The position numbers and the translations under genes are program-made. From positions 3,152,001-3,216,000 of the forward strand of contig NZ_CP018061.1 in assembly GCF_002813755.1 (NCBI RefSeq): a stretch of 64,000 nucleotides of DNA, in the 5' to 3' direction. A model generated the notes under the pieces. It ran no database searches. It saw only the letters and a program-made list of their open reading frames with translations, and was not told where the DNA came from. Of the stretch, positions 48,621-57,869 are shown piece after piece (positions within the stretch are counted from its first letter, which is position 1; the number at the start of each line of letters is the position of its first letter). This DNA is from Enterococcus mundtii (GTDB lineage Bacteria; Bacillota; Bacilli; Lactobacillales; Enterococcaceae).

Positions 48621-50903
48621 ATGAACTATAAAGAATTATTACTGCATCCTCGTTCACTACCGTTCATTAGTCAAGCTCGTTTTGGGGTTGAACGTGAAGG
48701 GCAACGTGTGAACTTCTCTGGAAAGTTGGCAACAACCGATCATCCTGAGATTTTTGGGGATCGTACGTATCATCCATACATCCAGACAGATTTCAGTGAA
48801 ACTCAAGTCGAATTGATTACTCCGGTCACGGATTCTATCAACGAACTTTTTAAATACTTGGAAGCAATCTACGACGTTGCTTCACGCTCAATGGCAGATG
48901 ATGAAATGATCTGGCCTTTGAGCATGCCTCCGGCTTTACCTGAAAAAGACGAAGAGATTATGATCGCGAAGCTTTCTAATTTTGAAGATGTCTTGTATCG
49001 TCGTTATTTAGCAAAGGAATATGGCAAACGCAAGCAAATGGTCAGTGGCATCCATTTCAACTTTGAGTTTGGTGATGATCTTTTACAATCCTTGTTTGTA
49101 CAACAAACAGAGTTTACCGACTTTGCAGCATTTAAAACAGAATTATATTTTAAAACAGCACAGAACTTCTTGCGTTATCGTTGGTTGATCACTTATTTGT
49201 TTGGGGCGTCACCTCTAAGTGAAGACCACTATTTTGTCGGCAAGCCAGCACCAGCAGAACCGGTACGCAGTATTCGTAATAGTTCCTATGGTTATACGAA
49301 CCATCCGAATGTCAAAGTATCCTATGCGTCAATGCAACAATATTTAACCGATATTGAAAAAATGGTGGAAGAAGGCAAGTTATCCGAAGAAAAGGAATTC
49401 TATGCACCAATCCGTTTTCGTGGTGGAAAACGTGTAGCTGATTTAGCAAAATCAGGTATTCGCTATATTGAACTGAGAAATATTGATTTAAATCCTTACG
49501 CACGTGTAGGGATCAGTCAAGCACAAGTTCAGTTTTTACAATCGTTCTTAATGTATATGCTATGGATGGAACATGACGTAGCAGTCGATGCATGGGTCGA
49601 AGAAGGCGAGCAGCGAAATGAACACGTGTCGTTAGAAAACCCTATGGATCAAACTGCTTTTTATGATGAAGGAATGCTACTTCTTCAAGGAATGAAAGAG
49701 ATGCTTGTAGCTTTAGGACAATCCGAACGCCTACCATTGATCGATGACATGATCGCACAATTGGATGAACCACGTGAAACATTGGCAGGCAAGATTTATC
49801 AGCAAGCACAACAAACAAGCCAACATGACTTTGCTTATACTTTAGGAAAACAGTATGAAGAAGAAAGTCATGAACGTTCGTATCAATTAGCGGGATTTCG
49901 TGACATGGAACTGTCGACACAGATTCTGATGTTTGATGCGATCCAAAAGGGCATCGAAGTAAAGGTCATAGATGAATCAGATCAATTTTTACGTCTACAG
50001 CATCAAGAGCATATCGAATATGTGAAAAATGCCAATATGACAAGTAAAGACAGCTACATTGTGCCATTGATCATGGAAAATAAAACAGTCACTAAAAAAG
50101 TGCTAAAAGAGGCCGGATTCCGTGTACCTGAAGGAGCCGAATTTACTTCAATCGAAGAGGCTTTGAACGCGTATCCACGATTTGCAGAACAAGCCTTTGT
50201 TATTAAACCTAAATCGACAAATTATGGGTTAGGGATCACGATCTTCAAAGAAGGAGCATCTTTAGAAGATTACCAGGCGGGTTTAGCAATCGCTTTTCGT
50301 GAAGATACTTCTGTACTAGTTGAAGCATTCATGCCTGGAACAGAATATCGCTTCTTTGTGATCGATGGGCAAGTAAAAGCGATCTTACTTCGTATTCCTG
50401 CCAATGTTGTGGGTGACGGAAAACGGACGGTGGAAGAACTTGTCGCTGAAAAAAACCTAGATCCATTAAGAGGCAGTCACCATCGTGCACCATTGGAATT
50501 GATTCAGTTAGGTGAACTTGAGCAGTTGATGTTAAAAGAGCAAGGACTAACCATCCATTCTGTACCTGAAAAAGATCAAATCGTGTATTTACGCGAAAAT
50601 TCCAATATCAGTACAGGTGGCGATTCAATCGACGTAACAGATGAATTTTCCGAAGCATATAAACAAATTGCCCAACAAGCGGTAGAAGCCTTAGGCGCAA
50701 AAATCAGTGGGATCGATTTGATCATTCCTGATAAAGATATTGATCCTCAAACAGATGACCAAGCCTATGGCATCATCGAAGCGAACTTCAATCCAGCAAT
50801 GCACATGCACGTCTATCCATTTGCTGGCCAAGGCAGAAGACTGACAATGAATGTCTTAGAGCTGTTGTATCCTGAAGTGATCAGCACACCAAAAAAGAAC
50901 TAA
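48621..50903 (+). CDS. gshF: Bifunctional glutamate-cysteine ligase/glutathione synthetase
   Basis: GshF makes glutathione in two ATP-dependent steps in one polypeptide, as in streptococci, Listeria and enterococci. The 760 residues have an N-terminal gamma-glutamylcysteine ligase domain (about 1-480) with FGVEREGQRV (22-31) and the SGIHFNFEFGDD motif, followed by an ATP-grasp synthetase domain (about 490-760) with AFVIKPKSTNYGLGI and an IIEANFNPAMHMH end. SD TTGGAGG lies upstream of ATG. It stands alone with its own terminator. Confidence 0.95.
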   Translation: MNYKELLLHPRSLPFISQARFGVEREGQRVNFSGKLATTDHPEIFGDRTYHPYIQTDFSETQVELITPVTDSINELFKYLEAIYDVASRSMADDEMIWPLSMPPALPEKDEEIMIAKLSNFEDVLYRRYLAKEYGKRKQMVSGIHFNFEFGDDLLQSLFVQQTEFTDFAAFKTELYFKTAQNFLRYRWLITYLFGASPLSEDHYFVGKPAPAEPVRSIRNSSYGYTNHPNVKVSYASMQQYLTDIEKMVEEGKLSEEKEFYAPIRFRGGKRVADLAKSGIRYIELRNIDLNPYARVGISQAQVQFLQSFLMYMLWMEHDVAVDAWVEEGEQRNEHVSLENPMDQTAFYDEGMLLLQGMKEMLVALGQSERLPLIDDMIAQLDEPRETLAGKIYQQAQQTSQHDFAYTLGKQYEEESHERSYQLAGFRDMELSTQILMFDAIQKGIEVKVIDESDQFLRLQHQEHIEYVKNANMTSKDSYIVPLIMENKTVTKKVLKEAGFRVPEGAEFTSIEEALNAYPRFAEQAFVIKPKSTNYGLGITIFKEGASLEDYQAGLAIAFREDTSVLVEAFMPGTEYRFFVIDGQVKAILLRIPANVVGDGKRTVEELVAEKNLDPLRGSHHRAPLELIQLGELEQLMLKEQGLTIHSVPEKDQIVYLRENSNISTGGDSIDVTDEFSEAYKQIAQQAVEALGAKISGIDLIIPDKDIDPQTDDQAYGIIEANFNPAMHMHVYPFAGQGRRLTMNVLELLYPEVISTPKKN

Positions 50904-51255
50904 AATAAGTCGTGAATAAGGGCTGTATCAAAAGTATTCAGCCACATTTAGCAACTTGATCCAAAAACAGCTTATCTGTTTGGATCAAGTTGCTTATTTT
51001 TTGAAATAATTACTACTGAGCACTGCTTATAGTCTAGGAGTGAAGGTATGACGAGTCGTCCAATCTCTACGATTAAAAAAGACAAAGGAGTACGACAAAC
51101 TTGATAAAATTAGGTAACAACACCTATCTAATCGAACTTTCATCTTATAGATAGCAATGGTTTGTTATAATGTTTTGTGAAAGCGTTTTAAAAATGTAAG
51201 GAGGAATTTTTAGAGAAAGTAGTAAATAGACCAATATATATAAGGAGAACAACAT
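50904..51255. other. Intergenic upstream of the LXG toxin
   Basis: After the gshF terminator there are two very short frames with fair Shine-Dalgarno sequences: 18 codons from ATG 51048 and 17 codons from TTG 51102. Neither resembles the small helical LXG partner proteins. A TATAAT (51166-51171) with a weak -35 about 85 bp before the toxin gene is the probable promoter region. Confidence 0.4.
50951..51001 (+). terminator. Terminator of gshF
   Basis: GCAACTTGATCC (50951-50962) pairs with GGATCAAGTTGC (50982-50993) around an inner ACAG/CTGT stem, followed by TTATTTTTTG. Confidence 0.85.
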
Positions 51256-52740
51256 ATGAGTATTGAGATGTACCTGTCCGATTCTTTAGCCCAAGCTACG
51301 AGTGCCAGCCACTTCTGCCAAAAACAAGTCACTGATTACCAAAATCTCCAACAAGCCATCACTCAATTCACTTTACAAACGCCCAATCTCCAAGGGAAAA
51401 CCTACGACGCTGCGAAAGCCTATTTTTCCCAAGTACTTTACCCACTCGTGCAAGGAGGAATCTTACTCTCCGAAGCGGTCGAAAAAGCAGCAAAACGATT
51501 TCCACAGGAATACATAAATCAAGTTGATTCCATCAGCTTGAAACAATCCGAATTAGAAGCACAGATTCGCCAAATGAATCAGTATATCACTCAAGCCGAG
51601 GGAATAAGACAATTGCTTCTTTCACCTTATATGCCAGAAGAACATCAAAGCTTTCAACTCAGTCAGAATACGTTGTTACTCACGATGTATCATGATTTGA
51701 AACACAAACTGGAAGAAAAACTCCAAAAACTCTTAGCTTACAACCAAAGCTCCGCGCAATTTTTTACAGAAATCAAAAGTCTCGAACAAGCAGTCAATCA
51801 AGGACTTGCTCAAACGAAAACTGCTTGGAATAGCCAAACGAAAACATTCTCTATGCCAAAAGATTTGTCCTGGACAACTACGATCCAAGACAAATGGCAA
51901 CAAGCAGACAACGAGAAAAAAGGCATCGATCCAACTAAAAACAAAGAACTAGAAAAGTACAACGTCTATGCTCTCATTATTCACGATAACGAGGGCAACC
52001 CACGTGTCTTTTGGAAAATCGAAGACAAGCAATCAGGCTACGGCATCGTGAATCCCGAGCTGTATCAATATGTCACGAAAGTAGGTCACTACTTAGACCC
52101 TGAACTGATCCAATTCATGACGTACGATACCTACCAAGAGAAAGTCAATGCAGCATGGCGTCAAGGTGTCAATTACGAAACCGGCGAAAAACTAGACCCA
52201 CTCTTAGGCAGTATCGTCTCTACCTCGCAATACGTTAAAGACGGCTACACATGGATCAACGAATCCGAACTCGGTCAAGCCTTAATGGTCTTAGGCTTTA
52301 CTTACGCCTCATACAAAGTATTGACGACTACTGGTGTGAAGCAGGTGGAGAATGGTAAGATTGAGGAGGCGAGTGGGTGGGATATTGATAAGTCATCTTG
52401 GAGTTTAAATAGAGAAGGTGCAAATATAAATGGCCGTAAATACTCTAGCCATGCTCTAGAAAGAATGGCACCTGATATACCAGAAGTTAGAGCACAATTG
52501 AATATTAGAGCACAAAAAATCGCAAAAAATATGGGATATATTCCTGGAACAAATGAGTATAGTGATTTCATAAAAAAATATGTACAGCCAAGGAATATTC
52601 CGCCATCAGTAATCGAAAATGCTATATCCAAGGGTGTGAAAACCCGTGGAAATCAAATAAATACATGGAAGTTAGAAACTAGTGATGTTACAGTAATAAT
52701 TAATGATTTGGGATTAGTAATTACAGTGATTCCTAAGTAA
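51256..52740 (+). CDS. LXG-domain polymorphic toxin with C-terminal putative RNase-type domain
   Basis: The 494-residue protein has an N-terminal LXG domain (about 1-200, helical, opening MSIEMYLSDSLAQATSASHF), which targets toxins to the type VII secretion system. A linker (about 200-355) precedes a C-terminal toxin region (about 385-494). The toxin part has SSHALERMAPD (His399), YVQPRNIPPSVIENAI and a final beta hairpin ending LVITVIPK, a pattern I associate with BECR-fold RNase toxins; that last step is inference. Composition becomes AT-richer from about 52,340. SD AAGGAG lies upstream. There is no secretion gene nearby. Confidence 0.8.
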   Translation: MSIEMYLSDSLAQATSASHFCQKQVTDYQNLQQAITQFTLQTPNLQGKTYDAAKAYFSQVLYPLVQGGILLSEAVEKAAKRFPQEYINQVDSISLKQSELEAQIRQMNQYITQAEGIRQLLLSPYMPEEHQSFQLSQNTLLLTMYHDLKHKLEEKLQKLLAYNQSSAQFFTEIKSLEQAVNQGLAQTKTAWNSQTKTFSMPKDLSWTTTIQDKWQQADNEKKGIDPTKNKELEKYNVYALIIHDNEGNPRVFWKIEDKQSGYGIVNPELYQYVTKVGHYLDPELIQFMTYDTYQEKVNAAWRQGVNYETGEKLDPLLGSIVSTSQYVKDGYTWINESELGQALMVLGFTYASYKVLTTTGVKQVENGKIEEASGWDIDKSSWSLNREGANINGRKYSSHALERMAPDIPEVRAQLNIRAQKIAKNMGYIPGTNEYSDFIKKYVQPRNIPPSVIENAISKGVKTRGNQINTWKLETSDVTVIINDLGLVITVIPK

Positions 52741-52753
52741 GGGAGATAAGAAA

Positions 52754-53068
52754 ATGAAATATGATGAGTTAGAATTGATGGAGCTTTTCCTATCAGAAGG
52801 TGAGAGTATAACTGATAATATAGGTGATGGTAATATCATGTATAAAATTTCCCGAGGTGATTTTAAGCTGAAAATCTTTATAAGGACTTATGAAAACCAA
52901 ATCAGTGTATTTTTGACTTATAAAGAAGCAGATGTTTTTTATGGAGATTTTTACAATATTACAGAACTAAAAAAGAAAGACATGTATCTAAAGATTTTTA
53001 AAGAAAATCAGGAAATTGTAGAACTTTGTTTTGGGATGATGCTTTCAGTGAGTGTTAGCAATCAATAA
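52754..53068 (+). CDS. Putative immunity protein for the LXG toxin
   Basis: A 104-residue acidic protein, MKYDELELMELFLSEGES to VSVSNQ, begins 13 bp after the toxin stop with SD AAGGGAGA. It has no signal peptide or membrane segment, so it is probably cytoplasmic, as expected of a protein that neutralises an intracellular RNase-like toxin. I do not recognise the family; the assignment rests on position, size, AT-rich composition shared with the toxin cassette, and charge. Confidence 0.55.
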   Translation: MKYDELELMELFLSEGESITDNIGDGNIMYKISRGDFKLKIFIRTYENQISVFLTYKEADVFYGDFYNITELKKKDMYLKIFKENQEIVELCFGMMLSVSVSNQ

Positions 53069-53225
53069 TTGTATGACAAAGGCACATATTTTAAATAGTT
53101 CATGATAAATCAAAATATGTGGAAACTACCTAGGAATGGAGCAAAAAATTGAAACTATTGAACCAATGAAACTACAAATCGTAAAAAATTAAAAACTTAA
53201 TAACTTAATAACGATTGTAATAAAC

Positions 53226-53277
53226 AAAAAAATCATCCACATTACTAGATTTATCTAGTTTGTGAATGATTTTTGTT
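53226..53277. terminator. Bidirectional terminator between immunity gene and yueI-like gene
   Basis: AAAAATCAT (from 53228) pairs with ATGATTTTT (to 53274) around TACTAGA/TCTAGT-type inner pairs, with T-tracts on either strand. The 53069-53225 interval has no other visible feature. Confidence 0.75.
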
Positions 53278-53347
53278 TTGCTAGAGGAGCATCCGAACGC
53301 TGACAAGTTTTGATTAGAAACTCAAAAATTTAGTTTGCCTTTTGAAA

Positions 53348-53788
53348 TCACTTGAATAATCGGTCCCAAAAGCTTTTTTTCTTGGGTACTTCTTCCTCTT
53401 GCTTCGTTGGATATTTTTCTTCTACATCGATCACAGGTTCATTCACTGCTTCTTTGCTTGCGATCAGTAGACCAATACTTTCCGGATCTTCGGAAACATG
53501 ATCGTTTACAACCGTGAATTTCGTTTGATTTTTCGTTGCCAATTGGATGTATTGATTCTGGATATCCAGGGGTAAGGTCCCGTTTATCAGAATAAATGCT
53601 TCTGGTCGTTTCTCTAGTTCTTGTAGGAACTTTTCTTTATTTGTCGGCTCATTCATTTCAGCAACGGTCATACTGAGGTAGCAACGTTCACGAAAGGTAC
53701 CTAGGTATTTATGCTGTTCTTCTGGGTTGACCAAGGGCGTGCCATACATTCCTTTGTCCAAATGATTTTTCAATTCATCTGATGCCAT
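53348..53788 (-). CDS. YueI-family protein (DUF1694)
   Basis: The 146-residue cytoplasmic protein opens LKNHLDKGMYGTPLVNPEEQ with the TFRERCYLSMTVAEM segment, typical of the YueI/DUF1694 family. The C-terminal third is charged (DVEEKYPTKQEEEVPKKKS) and ends with FWDRLFK. SD AAAGGAGGAA lies upstream of the ATG, and a TATAAT on the minus strand (about 53819-53824) may be its -10. Function is unknown; there is no operon partner. Confidence 0.8.
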   Translation of the reverse strand: MASDELKNHLDKGMYGTPLVNPEEQHKYLGTFRERCYLSMTVAEMNEPTNKEKFLQELEKRPEAFILINGTLPLDIQNQYIQLATKNQTKFTVVNDHVSEDPESIGLLIASKEAVNEPVIDVEEKYPTKQEEEVPKKKSFWDRLFK

Positions 53789-53861
53789 CCAATTTCCTCC
53801 TTTGTTGTTTTAAGTCATTATAACATAGAGGTTGTGACAGAAGCATTTTGACCTGATCAGT

Positions 53862-53911
53862 AAGCTAGAAAATTGAAAAATAGTTTTTCATATTTTGTCA
53901 TTTTCTAGCTT
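53862..53911. repeat. Long-stem hairpin, possible dispersed repeat unit
   Basis: This is a 12-bp perfect inverted repeat with a 26-base AT-rich loop, part of a roughly 180-bp block (about 53835-54030) that has no coding potential. Its layout resembles short intergenic repeats of enterococcal genomes, but only one copy is visible in this window. Confidence 0.35.
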
Positions 53912-54137
53912 AGTGTTGAAGGTTAGCTTTTGGATCACCGTGTAGCCAGGTGGTGAGAAAGTCGTTTAGCTCCAAGCATTAAGGCAGAAATTGAGAAATA
54001 GCTTCCCACATTTTTAAGGTCAGAAACAAAAATGAATTTTATTTTTGTATCGTACACGTATTCTAAAATTTATAGGGATTGCTCTTATTTCATTAAAAAA
54101 CGGTTGCTTTTGTTCAATGCTTCACTTAGAATAAGAA

Positions 54138-54152
54138 TGAGAATCATTCTCA
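54138..54152 (+). promoter_or_regulatory. Fur-type operator
   Basis: TGAGAATCATTCTCA is a perfect 7-1-7 palindrome differing from the Fur core TGATAATNATTATCA by one base in each half. It ends 19 bp before the first permease ATG. Iron-Fur repression of the siderophore transporter is the natural reading. Confidence 0.8.
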
Positions 54153-54171
54153 GTTAGCGAGGTAAAGGGAA

Positions 54172-55122
54172 ATGCGCGTGGGTCGCTTGATGGTTTTTTT
54201 AGTTATTTTAAGTATATGTTCGCTATTTATTGGCGTGTCTCGAGTGGAATTCATGGAGATTATCCGATTTGAAGGACAGAGTATGCAATTGTTGTTGGCG
54301 ACACGTTTTCCGCGAACGATTTGTTTAGTACTGGTAGGGGCAACGAGTAGTATTTGTGGGTTGATCATGCAACATCTGACTCAAAATAAATTTGTTTCAC
54401 CAACGACAGCTGGCACGATGGATAGTGCGAGATTGGGTATCTTAGTGGTGATGCTCTTTTTACCGAATGCTTCTTTGTGGATTCGTTCAGCAACTGCATT
54501 TTTATTTGCGTTTGCAGGTACGCTCTTATTTTTATCTTTTGCACGATTTTTTCCACAAAAAAATCAGCTGATGTTACCATTGATCGGCGTGATGCTAGGA
54601 AATATTATCGGCTCTGCTGCAACATTTTTCGCCTATCAGTTTCAGTTAGTACAAAACATGTCTTCATGGCTACAAGGAAATTTTGCAACAGTCATGCGGG
54701 GAAATTATGAATTATTGTATGTAACGATTCCTTTATTACTTATCTTATCTTTTTTTGCCTATCAATTTACGATCGTAGGCTTAGGTGAATCGTTCGCAGT
54801 GAATTTAGGGATGAATTATCGCAACATGCAACTACTAGGGATTGGTCTTGTTTCTTTAGCCAGTGCGATCACTTTGATCATGGTTGGGACGATTCCTTTC
54901 TTGGGAGTGATCATTCCAAATATCACAGCAAAGCTCTATGGGGATCAGGTACATAAAACGTTAGGAATTACCGCCATTTTTGGTAGTATCTTTTTGCTTA
55001 TCTGTGACATGATCGCTCGTCTTGTGATTTTTCCTTATGAAATCCCAGTCAGCGTCATCGTAGGGATCATCGGTGGTTTGATTTTCCTTTACTTGTTAGT
55101 AAGGGGGCGCAAACATGGGTAA
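54172..55122 (+). CDS. Iron-siderophore ABC permease, FecCD family (YclN type)
   Basis: This is a membrane permease of 316 residues with about nine hydrophobic segments. LLLATRFPRTICLVLVGATS (about 42-61) and GLIMQHLTQNKFVSPTTAG (about 64-82) match the FecCD signature region. The order permease-permease-ATPase-lipoprotein and sequence style are those of YclNOPQ/CeuBCDE importers for catecholate-type siderophores such as petrobactin. It starts just after a Fur box and overlaps the next gene by 8 bases. Confidence 0.88.
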   Translation: MRVGRLMVFLVILSICSLFIGVSRVEFMEIIRFEGQSMQLLLATRFPRTICLVLVGATSSICGLIMQHLTQNKFVSPTTAGTMDSARLGILVVMLFLPNASLWIRSATAFLFAFAGTLLFLSFARFFPQKNQLMLPLIGVMLGNIIGSAATFFAYQFQLVQNMSSWLQGNFATVMRGNYELLYVTIPLLLILSFFAYQFTIVGLGESFAVNLGMNYRNMQLLGIGLVSLASAITLIMVGTIPFLGVIIPNITAKLYGDQVHKTLGITAIFGSIFLLICDMIARLVIFPYEIPVSVIVGIIGGLIFLYLLVRGRKHG

Positions 55123-56074
55123 AAAGATCACTGGTCTATTTTTTATTTTGTCTCTACTCGTGATTGGTGTGACGATTGGTTATTTGACCATCAATACGTA
55201 TGGTAATTGGGCATTTGCATGGGCCTTACGAAGCAAAAAAATCATGGCGTTCATTTTAGTGGCACTCGCGACGAGCAGTGCGACCGTTAGTTTCCAAACG
55301 ATTACCCAAAATCAATTTTTGACACCTTCTGTGTTAGGGCTCGATTCCCTCTATGTACTTGTTCAAACCCTCCTCTTTTTCTTGATTGGTGGGGTGACGA
55401 TGCTTCAGCAAACAGGCACAGGCTTTTTCTTAGTCAACGTGGCATTGATGGTTGGCTTAAGCCAGTTATTATTTTTCTTTTTATTACGAAAAGAAGCTCC
55501 TAACTTATTCTTATTATTGATGACTGGGATGATTTTAGGGACACTTTTCAATAGTATCAGTACGTTTTTACAAGTGGTGATGGACCCGAATGAATATGAT
55601 TTGTTGCAAGGGAAGTTGTTTGCTAGCTTCGGTAATGTCCAGACTGCCTACCTCCTACCTGCTGCATTGTTGATTGGCTGTTGTTGGGTGTTCCTTTTTT
55701 ATAAAAGACATTTTCTGGATGTCTTTCATCTAGGGAAGGATCAAGCAACGAACCTTGGGATTGAGACAGAGCGTTTTCAATTTTCTATTCTTTGTTGTGT
55801 CAGCTTGTTGACAGGAACAGCCACTGCTTTGGTGGGACCAATCACCTTTCTTGGATTTATTGTCGCAAACGTCAGCTATCGTTTGTTTGCAACGTATCGT
55901 CATGGTGTTTTACTATTAGGAAGTTTTTTGATTGCTTTCTTGTTTTTGACTGGGGGACAATTGATCGTTGAGCAAGTGTTTGGGTGGAACACGACGGTCA
56001 GTGTGGTTGTAGAGTTCACAGGGGGTATTTACTTTATTACAAAATTGATTCGAGAAAGGAAGGAACTGGGATGA
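55115..56074 (+). CDS. Iron-siderophore ABC permease, FecCD family (YclO type)
   Basis: The second permease, 319 residues. It has an N-terminal helix (GLFFILSLLVIGVTIGYLT), then FQTITQNQFLTPSVLGLDSL (about 60-79) and GPITFLGFIVANVSYRL near the C-terminal coupling loop. It probably forms a heterodimeric channel with the preceding product. SD AAGGGGG lies inside the previous gene. Its stop overlaps the ATPase start as ATGA. Confidence 0.88.
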   Translation: MGKKITGLFFILSLLVIGVTIGYLTINTYGNWAFAWALRSKKIMAFILVALATSSATVSFQTITQNQFLTPSVLGLDSLYVLVQTLLFFLIGGVTMLQQTGTGFFLVNVALMVGLSQLLFFFLLRKEAPNLFLLLMTGMILGTLFNSISTFLQVVMDPNEYDLLQGKLFASFGNVQTAYLLPAALLIGCCWVFLFYKRHFLDVFHLGKDQATNLGIETERFQFSILCCVSLLTGTATALVGPITFLGFIVANVSYRLFATYRHGVLLLGSFLIAFLFLTGGQLIVEQVFGWNTTVSVVVEFTGGIYFITKLIRERKELG

Positions 56075-56826
56075 TCAATTTGAATAGTGTCAAGAAGTCT
56101 TACCAAGGAAAAACGGTCGTCGAGGCCTTGCAATTGGAAATCTCGGATCAACAATTGACAGCCTTCATCGGTCCAAACGGCGCAGGAAAGTCAACCGTTC
56201 TTTCTATGATCAGTCGTTTGATTCCTAAAGATGCAGGTGAGATCTACTTGGATCACAATGAAGTAAAAGCTTGGAAGTCCAAAGAGATGGCAAAAAAACT
56301 AGCTATTTTGAAACAATCCAATGAGGTCAGTATGAAAATCACAGTCGAAGAGCTTGTATCGTTCGGGCGTTTTCCTTATTCGAAAGGAAAGTTGACAACG
56401 AAAGACCATCAGATCATCGAAGAATCACTCCAACACCTAGGGTTGGAAGAACTGAAGGACCAAACAATCGACACGCTTTCTGGGGGACAATTGCAACGAG
56501 CGTATATTGCGATGGTCCTTGCGCAAGATACTGATTACATTTTGCTGGATGAACCACTCAATAATCTCGATATGAATTTTGCGGTACAGATCATGCAAAT
56601 TTTAAAACGTCTTGTACAAGAATTAGGAAAAACGATCGTCATTGTGTTACACGATATCAACTTTGCAGCGAGTTACGCAGATGAAATCGTCGCAATGAAA
56701 CAAGGAAAGTTATTTAGACAAGGCAAAACAAACGACATTATCAAAAAAGAAGTACTAGATCAATTATACGAAATGGACATTCGAATCTGTGAAATCGAAG
56801 GACGCAGATTATGTCTTTATTTCTAA
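56071..56826 (+). CDS. Iron-siderophore ABC transporter ATPase (YclP type)
   Basis: The frame is open from 55984, but ATG 56071 (SD AAGGAAGGA) gives MINLNSVKKSYQGKTVVEAL and 251 residues, with a 4-base ATGA overlap with the permease. Walker A is GPNGAGKST, the signature LSGGQLQRAYIAMV, Walker B YILLDEPLNNLD, and the switch His lies in VLHDINFA. This is the FepC-like class of iron-chelate ATPases. Confidence 0.92.
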   Translation: MINLNSVKKSYQGKTVVEALQLEISDQQLTAFIGPNGAGKSTVLSMISRLIPKDAGEIYLDHNEVKAWKSKEMAKKLAILKQSNEVSMKITVEELVSFGRFPYSKGKLTTKDHQIIEESLQHLGLEELKDQTIDTLSGGQLQRAYIAMVLAQDTDYILLDEPLNNLDMNFAVQIMQILKRLVQELGKTIVIVLHDINFAASYADEIVAMKQGKLFRQGKTNDIIKKEVLDQLYEMDIRICEIEGRRLCLYF

Positions 56827-56847
56827 AAACTACGAAGGAGCATCAAA

Positions 56848-57801
56848 ATGAAGAAAATAGTTTTAGGATTTTTAGTCATAGCATCATTAGGATTAGCAGC
56901 ATGTGGAAATAACGAAGCACAAACGAGTGAAACAACAGCATCAAGTGCTGTCGCAACGGATACAATGTTGACAGTCAAAGATAGCAACGGGGAATCTGTG
57001 GAAGTGCAACAAAATCCTGAGAAAGTTGTAGTGTTCGACAATGGATCATTAGATACGCTTGATGCATTAGGTGTTGGAGACAAAGTCGTAGGAGCGGCAA
57101 CTAAAAATCTACCTGCTTACTTAGAAAAATATCAAGAAGTTGAATCTGCTGGGGGAATCAAAGAACCTGATTTGGAAAAAATCAATGAGATGCAACCAGA
57201 TTTGATTATTATTTCCGGTCGTCAAAGTGATTATCAGGAACAGTTGAGCCAAATTGCCCCAACACTATATTTAGCAATGGATGCAGAAAAGCCATGGGAA
57301 TCGATGCAAGAAAATGTGACAACATTGGCAAAGATTTTTGATAAAGAAAAAGAGGCAGAAGAAAAATTAACAGATTTAACGAAACAAATTGATGAAGTAA
57401 AAGAGAAAGCCAGTGCGCTTGATCAAACAGCTTTAGTTACTTTAGTGAATGAAGGGCAACTTTCAGCATATGGTTCAGGTTCACGTTTCGGACTAGTTCA
57501 TGATTTATTTGGCTTTAAACAAGCCGATGATCAAATCGAGGCGTCTACACATGGTCAAAGTGTTTCTTATGAATATGTTTTAGAGAAGAACCCAGGGATT
57601 TTATTTGTGATTGATCGTACCAAAGCAATTGGTGGAGATACAAGCAACGATAACGTAGCTGCAAATGAATTAGTGGCACAAACAGATGCCGGTAAAAATG
57701 ATCAAGTAATTTCATTGCAACCAGATGTATGGTATTTGAGTGGTGGTGGACTTGAATCAATGAACTTGATGATTGAAGATGTCAATCAAGCGCTAAAATA
57801 A
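56848..57801 (+). CDS. Iron-siderophore-binding lipoprotein (YclQ type)
   Basis: This is the surface receptor of the importer, 317 residues. The signal peptide ends in lipobox LAAC (Cys19), then a Thr/Ser/Ala-rich linker. The mature two-lobed periplasmic-binding fold has VVVFDNGSLDTLDALGVGDK, LEKINEMQPDLIIISGRQSD and a C-terminal YLSGGGLESMN. It belongs to the FepB/YclQ class. SD AAGGAG lies upstream. It is the last gene before a 13-bp hairpin. Confidence 0.92.
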   Translation: MKKIVLGFLVIASLGLAACGNNEAQTSETTASSAVATDTMLTVKDSNGESVEVQQNPEKVVVFDNGSLDTLDALGVGDKVVGAATKNLPAYLEKYQEVESAGGIKEPDLEKINEMQPDLIIISGRQSDYQEQLSQIAPTLYLAMDAEKPWESMQENVTTLAKIFDKEKEAEEKLTDLTKQIDEVKEKASALDQTALVTLVNEGQLSAYGSGSRFGLVHDLFGFKQADDQIEASTHGQSVSYEYVLEKNPGILFVIDRTKAIGGDTSNDNVAANELVAQTDAGKNDQVISLQPDVWYLSGGGLESMNLMIEDVNQALK

Positions 57802-57820
57802 TTTTTCAATGAATACACAA

Positions 57821-57865
57821 GAAATGAACGAGTGCCTATCAACTAGATAAGTACTCGTTCATTTC
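57821..57865. terminator. Hairpin terminating the siderophore operon
   Basis: GAAATGAACGAGT (57821-57833) pairs perfectly with ACTCGTTCATTTC (57853-57865). U-tracts are poor on both sides, but it lies between two convergent gene sets and probably serves both. Confidence 0.65.
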
Positions 57866-57869
57866 TGAT

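Larger units (their letters stand above)
53789..54171. other. Intergenic with hairpin repeat candidate and Fur box
   Basis: It contains a perfect 12-bp stem AAGCTAGAAAAT (53862-53873)/ATTTTCTAGCTT (53900-53911), followed by a second stem TCACC/GGTGA near 53933-53953, then AT-rich DNA and the Fur box at 54138-54152. The hairpin block looks like a dispersed intergenic repeat rather than a simple terminator. No gene is seen. Confidence 0.5.
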
